Origin: Branchinecta lynchi
Lineage: Eukaryota; Arthropoda; Branchiopoda; Anostraca; Branchinectidae
Assembly: GCA_023053575.1 (NCBI GenBank)
Contig: JAKZAP010000006.1
Coordinates: 13,339,280-13,403,279 of the forward strand
Direction: 5' to 3'
DNA: 64,000 nt
How positions within the stretch are numbered: the stretch's first letter is position 1; the number at the start of each line of letters is the position of its first letter. Shown here piece after piece: positions 53,401-60,900 of this stretch. Under the pieces are notes generated by a model that saw only the letters and a program-made list of their open reading frames with translations, was not told where the DNA came from and did not search any database. Position numbers and translations under genes: made by a program.

Positions 53401-56400
53401 GGCCGAAATGTAGTTCTAATAAAATTCAGCTGACCTATCCGTTCTGAACTATCAGATATGATTCGCAGCTTGGGCTGAAGGAATATTTATGATTAGAACA
53501 GGAAAGGGGGAAAACAGTATCTAGTGGTGCGTTTTCTCTAGGCACGCTATACCTGTTTTAAGAAAATTCAGAACTCGAAAAAAAAATTACTTACCTAAGC
53601 CCACGCTATCTGGGGTTTTCTTCGCAACTCCAAGAGGTCCACTTCGAAGGCTTTCACCGGTTAAGGGCAGGAGAACGTTTCCATCGGGATTTACCAGCTC
53701 CAAACGGGCGTAATCATCACCTCCTAGCTCCATCTCGCTAAAACACAAATAATTAGACATGAGGGTAAGGTTAAGGGGTAAGGTGGTTACCTTCATCTAG
53801 AGTGAAAAGATACACTGATCGCAGAACGGACTTTAGTTCTCTACTCGAGTTAATAGCTCGGCAGCTGACTAATTTTTAGGTCACAGAAAGTACTTCAGCA
53901 TATCATGGCATTCCATTTTATTTTCATAAGACAAATTTGTGTCGTAGCTAACAGAGACAGCCAATAAATGATCGTCGTGAAAGGTCTTTATGAATCTCTT
54001 TGTCGGGATTTTACAAGATATAGCAAAAGTGGTAGGTAATGTTTTAAGATATCAGGAGGCACAGGTTTGGCATGTGAGTGTGCTGAACGGAGTGATTTAC
54101 AAAAGGAAGTGTTTGTTACATGCCTATTCAGTAGCGTCTATTCCAATTATTTTCGGGAGAGGCGACAATTTCGTGAAAATCTGCGGCCTACCCCCTTATC
54201 GGCCGGAAGAATTTTCGACATTTTTTGCATATTTTGACCGTTTTTAACATAAAAATTCCTGTAGGTGCTAAAAACACCTTTTAATCTTGTAATCATATGC
54301 ACACTACGACTCAGAAACTGTTTCTAAGATCAATTACTGAACCATACTGTAAACAATTTCGACTTAGCTTCTCAATTTGTATTTTCGCGTACGTTTTTCC
54401 CGTAAACGAAACTCATTTCCGAGAATTTCGGATGAAGATCGCCCCTGTTGCCCGTATTCCGCACACGTTTTTCCAATTAAAAATCCCTTTTTCAAGAATT
54501 TCGGGCGGGTCGATCGCCCCTCGCGCCCCCCTAATATACGCTACTGTGCCTATTTGATGAGAGGTGGCTAGTTAAGAGAATTGGCGAGGAATTTTTTTTT
54601 AAGTACGGAAAGGTTAGGTTGTCTCCTCAGGCTGGCAATGGAGCACAGAAATAGATTTTTGGAGTCTGATTAAGTAATTTTGAGACGTTTAGTAGGTTAT
54701 CACTGATTTTGTTGTTTCTTCTATGTCTTTGACAAGTTTTCTTCGCTATGGCCCTCCGGCTTTTAAAGCAAAACAGTTACTATTATTATGTCAATAATCT
54801 TTGTTTCAACTGACAAAGAACACAAATAGTGATGCTACAACGGCTGACACTTACCCCTCAACAAAACGGCGATCAGTCAGGTCCGAAGATGATCTGCTTT
54901 TCTGAGGTGACTTCCAGGCCAGACCTAAATTAGGACTTCCACACGATCGACTCAAAGTCTCGGATGCAACTTGAGAAGCGGATATCAAAGTAGGTTGCGA
55001 CGCTGGGGGCTCATCGTCAAAAGTCATAACAATTTTCACTGGTTTCTTCTTCAGCCGGTGAACGCTACCTACAATTACAACCGACGAAGGACATTAACAT
55101 CATTGTTATTGCTTTCGTTGGCTTTGGTATCCTAGCTTTCGCCCAAGAACGATGTTTCCTGTGAGTAGTAGCCTACCTAGTAAGCAACTTAAGTTCACAC
55201 GAGTTGTCATCATCGCGGAAACAACTTTCAAGGATACTGAGGGTTTTTTTTTTAAACGAGTGCCCTGATATCTTATTTTTTCTCATATTCAAACAATGGC
55301 TAAAAACAGATACATCAACTACTATGCTTTGACAACGATACTTTGGCCGTTCTTGGCAAGGGTCCTTGTCAGGAAGTCTTGCTCATCGTCTTGCCAATAT
55401 CGCTGCCAAAGCATTGTAGCTGACGTATCTGTTTTTAGCCGTTGTTTGAATACATGTTTCCCAGTGAGCTTGGGCTCAGGGCGTATTTATTTTGTCTTTC
55501 TTCTATTTCTGATTGTAGACCCAGCAGACTAATGTGTTTGTAGCTTTGTTTGGTTGCTTTACATTTATGCAATTGTTTGTATATTGACTGATCCGTCGTT
55601 GTCTAAAACTTTCACAGTTATACTCTTCAGTTTTGAAGGATAAATAAATAATAAAATTATGTTTCATACAGACAGAGCCAAGCCGTAATTGCCACAGGCT
55701 GCTGTGATCCGAACGAGCGTTCACTAGGTACGCTAAGCCGCGTTCACAAGCACGCTTAGCCAGGCACTAGGACTACTTGACTGGCCCAAAATCTGTGCGT
55801 AGGCTCGGGTGTGAACGGTGATGCTAGGGGACGTGCCTAGGCATCTGTGCATGGCTAGGCATCTTTGCATGGCTAGGCAGGCATGCTTGTGAACGGGGCT
55901 ATATTCGTATACTCCTAGTAGTTTCTGTTTCTTACTCACTAGTGTCTAAGGAGTTTTTTTGGTCTCACCGTCTCCCGGTGATGTCTCGCTCAAACCTGCC
56001 TCCTGACCAGATACCAGATACTGTTAGAACGAAGATGGTTATAAAACTAGGGAGCAGTCACCTCTGACTCGAAACGCACTCTAGTGAGAATTTTGTAAAG
56101 AAAGACCGCAGCTTCTGCTAATAGTTAGAAGCATTGCGCTAACGTGATTTCTGGAATTCAGACAGGTTCTATACAGTTTAAATACGGGTTCGGATACAGT
56201 TTAAAACCTTTGTCAAGTAGATAAATACCAATTCGTATTGCCTATAAGTGCTTTAAAGGCCATCGGAAAGGCTTATCATCATGTCGTTTTCAAAATCACG
56301 CGTACATGATTGCCTCATACGTTTCGTATGTAGTCCACACATGGCAAGTCACACTGCATTAACTTGATCGAGAAAAACAAGCTATAGGCCAAAAATACGT

Positions 56401-59400
56401 ATTCTTTACTTAGCTATCCGAAGCGGTACGGAGTTTCAGTTGAGTTACTCACCTGACTTTGGAGGAGAAAAAGCTCGCGTAGCAACCAGTACGTTCTCAG
56501 ACTCTTCTCCCTTGCCACTATTTTGAATGTGTGGAAACTTGCTCAATGCTGGCATCTGACGGTCCAGCTCACTTTTATCGATAGCTAATGCAAACAAAAT
56601 TCCTTTTGTAAGGCCTGCAACACAAAAGTTTCCCTTAGAGTGACACAGACTAAGCACTGTCGGATGTGGTAACACTTAACACACATGCGCTTCCGTGTTT
56701 TAAACATTATAACAAATGACCAGGATATTATGCTGTGAACGTTTTTTAAGTGATAACCTTTCGTCAATCATAAGAAGAGGGTTTCAAATGTTATTTGAAA
56801 TTTCTTATACCAAACTTCAGACAGTGTATGGCTAATAATCCACTTTCCACTGGGAAAGACTGATCGATGCCAAAGCCGCTTTCTGCATTCAACTCTATCT
56901 CCCAACCAAGTAACAAGTACAGCCAGGCATTATTCGCAACCACTGGGTGCAGTCATGCTGAATCGAGAGATAAAAAACAGAGAAGCTCAGTAGGCGAATG
57001 CAGTTCTCTTGTGCCGTAGCAGCCCAAGACAGCCTCCGGCAGAAGCAATGGTTCAGATAAGCTTCAATCAGAGTTTAGGACATCCGACGAAGCTAATGAG
57101 TTGCTATTCAAGAGGTTTATTCATTCTCGCCCAAAGGGAGTCCGTGCTCTTTCAGCTCTTTTATTAAGCAGTCTTCCGCGAACTCGCCTCTCACCAAGAC
57201 TAACTTTTTCAAGTTTCACAATTATGTTGACGACAACTGATGAATGCTGATCTACCGGTGCACGTAATCCAAACTACCAGTAGGTGCGGTGCAAATTAAG
57301 CCGGTGCAGTTGTAAAACTTGCGTGTCTCTTACAGCACAGCAAACTAATTACACCTAAACTTCTGGCTCTCAATAATACATATCTCTTTCAGCCCCCGCC
57401 CCCCCCCCCCCCCATAGGCTGAGAACAGGTGGTACCATCTTCCTGACGAAACAACCTAAAAAACTGGTTTCCCACGGTAAAATAAACAATCAATCCTTAT
57501 GGCAAGTATGAAGGATTGACAGCAGTAGGTGTGACCATTTGCTTGCTTTGTTTTTGCGGGAGCGACGATTCCAAGGATTATGCTTTGGACAGACGATCAG
57601 GGTCTGGTACTCGTGGACTGGAATTCCTGCCAGGATTTTCTTCATCATCATCCATTCCACACACAAACGGTGAGGTTTTTCCATAGTGATGATGAAACTG
57701 AAGAAGATTCGGACGGGAAATCCTGATCGGGTATCCTCCGCGTTAAAGTGCGAACACACGATCAGGGTCAGGAGCTCCCGGACTGGAATTCCTGCCCAGA
57801 TTTTCGCCACCATCATCACTTCCATATGGAAAAGTTGAAAAAATTTCAACTTTTCCATAGGGAAGTGATGATAGTGCGGAATATCCGGACAGGAATTCCA
57901 GTCCGGGAGCTCCCGTTCCTGATCGTGTGTTCGCACTATTACTGTACGAACACACGATCCTCCTTTCCCGAAAGGATTTCCTCGCACTTTCATCATCAAG
58001 TTGAAACTTTTTCAACTTTTCCATATGGTGCCGTAAATCCGGGCACTAATTACCGCCCGGGAGCTCCCGATCCTCCTCGTGTGTTCACACTATTAAGGAG
58101 ACTGGAAGACCCGGGTCCGTCAGGGAATCAGAAAATCGCACAAAGAAAATTCCCGCACAGTCAACAGAGTATCGTGCACTTAACTTACCTGCAACGCTAT
58201 CTATAACGCTGACTGACTTTCTCTAGATCCCTCATAAACGCCCACTCCTCATAGGATTTGGCAAGTTTGATGTCATCAGCTATCATCATCGTTAAGTAGC
58301 GCTCTAATGAATGCTCATTCAAAGCTGTGCGGAGCCAGGCTCGCCCACGTCCCCAAGTCGGTGAACACGTGCTGGAGGATCAAGTACCGCTCATACTCAT
58401 GCCTGCTCATGAACTTTTTGGCGTAATCCCACATCACTGAGAAAAGAAAAGGAAAAATTTGGTTACCAACTTTTAAAAAAAATGAAACTTCCATATTTTC
58501 TAAAGGCTATATGGCCCAACGACACACTAGCACCGATGCCTTGTATGATGCTTGGCAAGTACAGACATATATAAAGGTTGAAAAGGATCTGCAAAGCGGA
58601 GAAATTTCAACCAGCCAGCCAGAACTCGTAAAAGTTTACAACTGCCAAATAACATCTTGGATAAGTATCCTGCTTGACTGGACATTATACGGAACTAAAG
58701 ATATGTACTAGCATACCTGGCCCAGACACCGCGCATGGTCCAAACACGATGGAGTTGGCAAATTCGCCCACTTGCCTAGAAGGAAAGTTCACGTTTTAGA
58801 AACAAAGGCCATCTCGATAAACACCCAAAGGCAGTGAGGGACAAAGTAAACAAAAAATCTTCCATGCCCATTGATTGTCCCTTTTCCACTTAGGCTAGTA
58901 GTCAGAGCCTCTCCTCTCCCTGACTGCACTTTTCAGGTGTTTTTCACCATTCGAAACTTCTGGGCTAAAGGTAAGTTCTTACTGCCCAGATAATATTTCG
59001 GGACAGAAAATAAATCTGAGAATCCTGGGTGTTCTCACCAGAAGTCTGGTACGGGACTGGAGTGTCGCATCCTATTGGCTGGTTATAAAACCAGCCTTCC
59101 CATAAAATGGGAAGCGCACTGTCAGGACATGCTGAACGTGCCAATGCGGGAATACAAAACCTAAAACTTCTTTCAAAAACGAAAATATCCCAGTGTCACC
59201 TACTGCGAGTTTATACTTCCTTCATTAGACCCACCCTGGAATACTCAGCACCCGTTTGCATTTTTTCATTATCGCAGGAACAAAGAGATAAACTAGAAAG
59301 AATACAGAAGCGGGCTCTTATTCATAGTGGACCGAAGCTTCCCTATTCATACCTTTTAAAATACTTTAATCTAAAAACCCTGCAGGAGCGCAGAAAGGAG

Positions 59401-60809
59401 CTAAGCGCTGACTTCGGTTCAGCCATGGTATCTCATCCTCTCCACTCCCAGATCCTCCCTCACCCCCTATCAAAATGTTAGAAGTCGAACAGAACGAGTG
59501 GTAAGTTCTAAGGTTCCCAAGCTCTGTCCTGTAACCTACAAAACACGCTAGATATGCAAAAAGTTTTTAGTCCCGAGTTCGTGAAATATTTTAGCGAAGC
59601 GTGATTTTTAAGCGTACTGACATTAGATACATATATTGTAATTTTTTCTGTTTGTTTGACAACAATCGCAAATTTGGTTTATAACCACGATAGTCGATTT
59701 TTACAATAAACTTTCTATCTATCTATCATAACTGAAGACGCAAGAACTGACCAATAGGGTGCACGGTGTCGTTTTCTGATTAAAGCTTCAAATACTCAAG
59801 ATCTTGTTTCCAATGAAACTTTACTCCAAAATCGATAAAAAAAAAGGCCTGGAGTATCTTTTTTAAATAACTTACCCGGTCATAATAGCTACAAAATAAT
59901 TCGACAATTCAGTAATTCGGTCTCGAAGGTCTAAAATACTATACAACTCAATGTTAAAAATTTTCCAATTTGGGTGAGCTATACAGATGTGCTTAATTTG
60001 TTAGTGCTTATATCTACAAAATCCGGGTATCAACTAACATCCAGCCTGACAACCTAACAATACGAATACTCGTACATTTTTAATCGACCTTTAAACAATT
60101 CTGACATTATCAACTCTCCAAACTAATTAATGTTTATACTGGCTCTTCAACATTGAATTTACTATATACTAGAAGCCTTATTTAGAAACTAAATATTTAT
60201 CACTCCTTAGTTCATTACAAGTCCGAAATCTGGATATATTTTTGTCTGTCCAGAAAATGTCTAATCCAACATATCGAAAAATCTGGCCAGAAAACACCTA
60301 TTTGGGGGGAAAATCTGGCCAGAATTCTGGAGACGAAAATCGGGCCAGATTTCTGGTCGGTGAGAACAGCAATCTGGGCAGTGAGAACTTAGCTTAAGCC
60401 GAGTCCGTTCCACGTAAGCTATTCTTGCCTCCTTCCCCCCTTCTCAACTTCTGGAACAAGAGTGTTGGAAAATGAGTGGAGTACTGATTAGCTTATTAAA
60501 GGGATCCGTCTTTTTTTTTTAGCCTGCCTCGTAAAACGGAAATGTTGCTTAGTTGCAACTGAGCAACGCTCACACCATCTCAGACTGGTCTTACCTAAGG
60601 CTGAATAAGGATGATGATGCAGCTTTCTCCTGTTCTTCATTCTTCAACCCATGAGATAATACAGCCTCAAGAATTTCAAGGAGCTCCTGAATGCAACTGT
60701 CTGTTTCTGTTGCCAGCTGTGATCGACTTCCATAACGTTCTGTACAAAGACTTGAAATCTTGAAGAATTCTGACAGTATGGAAGCTTTGAACGCCTTTGA
60801 CTCGAACAT
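39924..60809 (-). CDS. SNX29: SNX29-like RUN/coiled-coil/PX sorting nexin, multi-exon gene
   Basis: This entry covers the whole gene; exons are listed separately. It runs on the - strand from ATG at 60809-60807 to TGA at 39926-39924. SNX29 (RUNDC2A) combines an N-terminal RUN domain (small-GTPase effector fold), a central coiled coil and a C-terminal PX phosphoinositide-binding domain, and is thought to act on endosomal membranes. Exons in gene order: 60825-60595, 58775-58717, 58436-58189, 56614-56453, 55068-54855, 53737-53595, 48905-48731, 47182-47017, 46175-45900, 41612-41473, 40038-39924. All phases agree except that exon 58436-58189 is 2 nt too long and has two frameshifts. One or more PX exons, length 3n, are missing between 45900 and 41612. 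The gene is convergent with MSH5; the stop codons are 1.8 kb apart. Confidence 0.9.
40203..40420 (+). mobile_element. Family B repeat, copy 3 (internally deleted)
   Basis: Begins AACAAGAGCTGAAAGCTCAT and ends CGACGGACAGAAATTTCGAT GATGGCACTTGG. Only the two terminal modules remain, about 215 bp, showing that the ends are conserved as a pair. Confidence 0.75.
40541..41334. mobile_element. Terminal-inverted-repeat element (794 bp), TA flanks
   Basis: Ends GCTTGTTCACACGGGACTGA and TCAGCCCCGTGTGAACAAGC are inverted repeats, flanked by TA on both sides. The interior is AT-rich and noncoding, so it is a non-autonomous DNA transposon. It lies in the last SNX29 intron. Confidence 0.8.
41473..41612 (-). 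CDS. SNX29: SNX29 exon (PX domain C-terminal half)
   Basis: Acceptor CTTTTTTCAG, donor GTATGT. It reads VEDRRKRLQSYLRAVLNFW and later ETLLGLLPFF, matching the PX helix pattern (V--RR--L--YL--VL) and the LPFF close of SNX29. It starts in phase 0 and ends in phase 2. The lipid-binding RRY and PPK-type motifs that should precede it were not found. Confidence 0.88.
41797..41967. mobile_element. Family D MITE, copy 3 (171 bp)
   Basis: CACTGTAAATTTTTTTTTGC at the left and ACTTTTTACAGTG at the right, with internal GCAGTATTTACTACTGGGAT. Flanking dinucleotides are CA on both sides instead of TA. Confidence 0.75.
42357..43362 (-). mobile_element. Family A repeat, copy 6 (complete, minus)
   Basis: Starts AACAAGACCAAAGGTGTCGA and ends CACTTACGTTTTGGGATCCC. 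GCCGGAT(A/T)CC anchors at about 42764, 42902 and 43039 show 137-138-bp modules. A short family A end fragment also lies at 42135-42200. Confidence 0.85.
43560..44200 (+). pseudogene. LINE reverse transcriptase C-terminal fragment
   Basis: The 127-residue plus-strand frame reads SLRAEALPVGMRKNYIG, TGPYFGPMCGIEGEDAVHL and YCEELKELRKEVFD. The C-x2..-E..-H-x3-C spacing is the zinc-binding tail that follows the RT in many non-LTR elements. It continues into a family A fragment at 44210, so it is truncated. Confidence 0.75.
44200..44496 (-). mobile_element. Family A fragment (minus)
   Basis: Contains TTGGCCGGATTTCAGGC, ACTACTTGTCCGGCAGG and ends TTACTTACGTTTTAGGATCC. Only one internal module and the terminal module remain. 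Confidence 0.75.
44600..45140 (+). pseudogene. LINE reverse transcriptase C-terminal fragment, second copy
   Basis: The plus-strand frame reads IVKHRIKNSPYFSPICGEMD, FLCECHELKDLRGYIFG and MGSRNMRDIRKFGKFLRTAM, parallel to the copy at 43.9 kb (MGSKCFGEIRRLGRFLKLAM). The 3' tail TCGCTACGGCCCAAGGG matches other LINE tails here. Confidence 0.75.
45160..45899. other. SNX29 intron; microsatellite tail
   Basis: AAGAATAAAAGCGATATCTA followed by (TCTA)n at 45860 looks like a LINE 3' end. The missing PX exon should be in 41613-45899 but I found no RRY or PPK coding match on the minus strand. Confidence 0.45.
45900..46175 (-). CDS. SNX29: SNX29 exon (coiled coil end and PX start)
   Basis: Ninety-two codons, phase 0 to 0, acceptor TTCTTTAG, donor GTAAAA. 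It begins VAEMHAELMEFNTRLQRSL and includes QSELIELRGPLP, then the first PX strand LISIWIPSAFLARN and HHVYQ. The combination of a coiled coil with ELIELRGP and a PX start IS-WIPS is what identifies this gene as SNX29 rather than another RUN protein. Confidence 0.92.
46176..47016. other. SNX29 intron, short repeats
   Basis: CATAAGGCCT(A/G) occurs at 46247 and 46291 within a small direct repeat. No gene. The remainder is unassigned. Confidence 0.4.
47017..47182 (-). CDS. SNX29: SNX29 exon (coiled coil)
   Basis: Acceptor TTATTTTCAG, donor GTAAGA. It encodes ENELLKAQLKKYVSAVQLLK and then LERLKDLNQVKLKNAELEKY, with leucine heptads continuing the coiled coil. Phase 2 in, 0 out. Confidence 0.88.
47183..48730. 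other. SNX29 intron with long G-runs
   Basis: A 26-bp G run at 47441-47466 and a 12-bp G run at 48412 each sit next to CGTCCCGAGCC or GACGCCCCCGAG, suggesting decayed G-rich MITEs like the one at 12268. Between 47880 and 48290, CCGAATTCGGT-like phrases recur without clear period. Confidence 0.5.
48731..48905 (-). CDS. SNX29: SNX29 exon (coiled coil)
   Basis: Acceptor CATCTTTACAG, donor GTGAGC. It reads ANEQEEQLKELEQKLELASE and continues with heptad-like EENMRLKAEMGAVKQ, a coiled coil. It starts in phase 1 and ends in phase 2. The intron before it (53594 down to 48906) is about 4.7 kb and carries the family B and C arrays. Confidence 0.87.
49008..51318 (+). mobile_element. Family B repeat, copy 4 (largest, plus), tandem ~143-bp modules
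   Basis: Starts AACAAGAGCTACGAGCTCAT ATGGCACTTG and ends with the hairpin GGCACTTGA-GTAAGA-TCAAGTGCC. AAGTTTC-type anchors occur at 49344, 49458, 49601, 49723, 49890, 50035, 50166, 50313, 50463, 50597, 50751, 50905, 51039 and 51197: mean spacing about 143 bp. Every third module is most alike (50313, 50751, 51197), giving a ~440-bp higher-order unit. C-runs and CTCCAACTCCCCCCA punctuate the modules. Plus-strand frames here (137 and 66 residues) are repeat translations. Confidence 0.85.
51461..51717 (+). mobile_element. Family C foldback, long perfect arms
   Basis: About 120-bp arms: ATTCAAACAATGTTTACACG on the left pairs with CGTGTAAACATTGTTTGAAT on the right, and pairing continues through the core to a centre near 51590 (AACTTCGGGG / CCCCGAAGTT). 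The right half is also the first unit of the tandem array that follows. Confidence 0.88.
51589..52285 (+). repeat. Tandem array of three family C units
   Basis: Units start with CCCCGAAGTTGAACAAGAAG at about 51604, 51853 and 52115. Core positions CTGACGA at 51633, 51881 and 52143 give spacing of 248 and 262 bp. The second spacing includes an extra AACCAACTGAAG-type insert. Units are nearly identical, so amplification is recent. The 119-residue frame across them is repetitive and not a credible protein. Confidence 0.88.
51633..51697 (+). ncRNA. Hammerhead-ribozyme-like core in family C unit
   Basis: The order is CTGACGA (51633-51639), GGACCCTT-GCCAAG-AAGGGCC as a possible stem II with one bulged A, then GAAA (51661-51664), then a hairpin whose ends ATAT and GTAT can pair as stem III, then TATC (51693-51696) as a possible NUH cleavage site. 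The same core recurs at 51881-51912 and 52143-52174 and, as CTGAAGA, at 21524. What is missing is a convincing stem I, so this is only a resemblance. Confidence 0.35.
52317..52334 (+). repeat. (ATGT)n microsatellite
   Basis: ATGTATGTATGTATGTAT, directly downstream of the family C array. Confidence 0.8.
52746..52816 (-). tRNA. tRNA-Ile(UAU)-like sequence
   Basis: The minus strand has box A TAGCTCGAATGTAGAGC and box B GGTTCAAATCC. The anticodon loop is CUUAUAA (anticodon UAU), the anticodon stem has four pairs and the acceptor stem six of seven. TTTTT follows within ten bases of the 3' end, as for RNA polymerase III. The T-stem outer pairs are A-G and U-G, so it may be a pseudogene or SINE head. 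It lies within an SNX29 intron on the gene strand. Confidence 0.6.
52938..53139. mobile_element. Palindromic foldback element (~200 bp)
   Basis: Arms of about 90 bp: ATAATACATAGATGGCACTT TACACAAGGG on the left and its complement ending ATGTATTAT on the right. The centre is GGACTCCATT-GGGTGGAGTCC. No flanking duplication could be separated from the palindrome. Confidence 0.8.
53288..53490 (+). mobile_element. Family C foldback, copy at 53.3 kb
   Basis: Arms GTGCACAACGGATACGTCAG and CTGACCTATCCGTTCTGAAC. The core is forward (AGGACCCTTGCCAGGAAGGG, CCGAAAT) but CTGANGA is altered. The tail GCAGCTTGGGCTGAAGGAAT follows. Confidence 0.85.
53595..53737 (-). CDS. SNX29: SNX29 exon (linker)
   Basis: Acceptor TGTGTTTTAG, donor GTAAGT. 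It reads EMELGGDDYARLELVNPDG and then NVLLPLTGESL, low-complexity linker sequence between RUN and coiled coil. The gene model rests on phase agreement (2 in, 1 out) and on strong splice sites; the sequence itself is weakly conserved. Confidence 0.78.
53960..54140 (+). pseudogene. LINE RT C-terminal fragment
   Basis: VVGNVLRYQEAQVWHVSV resembles VKERLRDQEIQRWHGGV of the frame near 43.75 kb. A 3' part with CTATGGCCCTCCGGCTTTTA lies at 54745, and KRIGEEFFFKYGKVRLSPQ near 54570. The copy is broken up. Confidence 0.5.
54855..55068 (-). CDS. SNX29: SNX29 exon (linker)
   Basis: Acceptor AATTGTAG, donor GTAAGT. It encodes SVHRLKKKPVKIVMTFDDE and a Ser/Pro-rich linker ending SDLTDRRFVEG. The basic KKKPVKIV stretch followed by acidic residues resembles the linker after the RUN domain in SNX29. 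Phases 1 in and 2 out are consistent. Confidence 0.82.
55285..55500 (+). mobile_element. Family C foldback, copy at 55.3 kb
   Basis: Arms ATTCAAACAATGGCTAAAAA CAGATAC and TATCTGTTTTTAGCCGTTGT. The loop has the core in reverse (GGCAAGGGTCCTTGTCAGG). The tail GAGCTTGGGCTCAGGGCGTA follows. Arm sequences differ from other copies but still pair with each other. Confidence 0.82.
55738..55900. mobile_element. Small TIR element with internal CTAGGCA repeats
   Basis: CGCGTTCACAAGCACGC at the left and GCATGCTTGTGAACGGGG at the right form the ends. GGCTAGGCATCT occurs twice near 55855. No coding frame. Confidence 0.65.
56453..56614 (-). CDS. SNX29: SNX29 exon (RUN domain end)
   Basis: On the minus strand the exon lies between GTGTTGCAG and GTGAGT. 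It reads LTKGILFALAIDKSELDRQ and then a polar linker (KFPHIQNSGKGEESEN). The first part is the last RUN helix (GL--ILFAL-ID---L). It enters in phase 1 and leaves in phase 1. Confidence 0.87.
56768..57570. other. SNX29 intron, nothing assignable
   Basis: A C-run at 57400-57413 is the only low-complexity feature. No repeat family or coding match seen. Confidence 0.4.
57580..58095. mobile_element. Foldback family F, nested copies
   Basis: Core unit 57748-57945: CGAACACACGATCAGGGTCA GGAGCTCCC, GGACTGGAATTCCTGCC, then the centre GGAAAAGTTGAAA-AAATTTCAACTTTTCC (57830-57858), then the complement. Partial further copies lie on both sides (57593-57690 and 57955-58095). The 169-, 152- and 93-residue frames across it arise from the palindrome. 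Confidence 0.8.
58189..58436 (-). CDS. SNX29: SNX29 exon (RUN core), frameshifted by two 1-nt insertions
   Basis: Acceptor TTTTCTTTCTCAG and donor GTAAGT are good. The translation starts MWDYAKKFMSRHEYERYLIL and runs to TDLG. It then shifts frame at an extra base at plus-strand T58350, after which RGRAWLRTALNEHSLERYL follows in the +1 frame. A second extra base near 58211 shifts again before SVIDSVAGL. Flanking exons require 246 nt (2+243+1) and the exon has 248, so both shifts are insertions relative to the expected reading frame. Read literally, the frame stops in the RUN domain. Either the assembly has two indel errors or the allele is broken. Confidence 0.82.
58717..58775 (-). CDS. SNX29: SNX29 exon (RUN domain, 59 nt)
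   Basis: A short exon between CCTTCTAG and GTATGC on the minus strand. With split codons it reads QVGEFANSIVFGPCAVSGP and leads into a WDY-- motif in the next exon. Phases 2 in and 1 out fit both neighbours exactly. Confidence 0.85.
58972..60391. mobile_element. TIR element enclosing a LINE fragment
   Basis: TAAGTTCTTACTGCCCAGAT at the left and ATCTGGGCAGTGAGAACTTA at the right are inverted repeats 1.4 kb apart. ATCTGGCCAGAA-type phrases recur inside the right end. It carries no transposase; instead a LINE RT tail sits within it. Confidence 0.7.
59107..59725 (+). pseudogene. Non-LTR retrotransposon RT C-terminal fragment
   Basis: The 124-residue frame reads LLRVYTSFIRPTLEYSAPV, QEQRDKLERIQKRALI and LKTLQERRKELSADF. 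The Y--fIRP-LEY--PV...LE-iQ-RA pattern is typical of the thumb and tail of CR1/Jockey-like reverse transcriptases. The 3' end is a (TCTA)n tract at 59705-59725. It is 5'-truncated. Confidence 0.85.
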
Positions 60810-60825
60810 GTTACTGCTTGACTAC
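60595..60825 (-). CDS. SNX29: SNX29 first coding exon (RUN domain start)
   Basis: The acceptor (GATATTGCAG on the minus strand) precedes a 16-nt leader, then ATG at 60809-60807. An in-frame TAG lies just before the ATG, which fixes the start. The protein begins MFESKAFKASILSEFFKISS and continues to ELLEILEAVLSHGLK, the first RUN helices. The exon ends at GTAAGA in phase 2. The acceptor implies an upstream 5' UTR exon not identified here. Confidence 0.88.
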
Positions 60826-60900
60826 CTGCAATATCGAAAGCTGAATTATAGCTGCACCGATTTGCACTAAACTGGCGGTATCCTTTCTGCTTTTTTGTGT

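Noticed and set aside
57490..58206. Frames of 169, 152 and 93 residues on both strands
   Set aside because: They arise from the nested inverted repeats of family F; similar peptides appear on both strands and no domain is visible.
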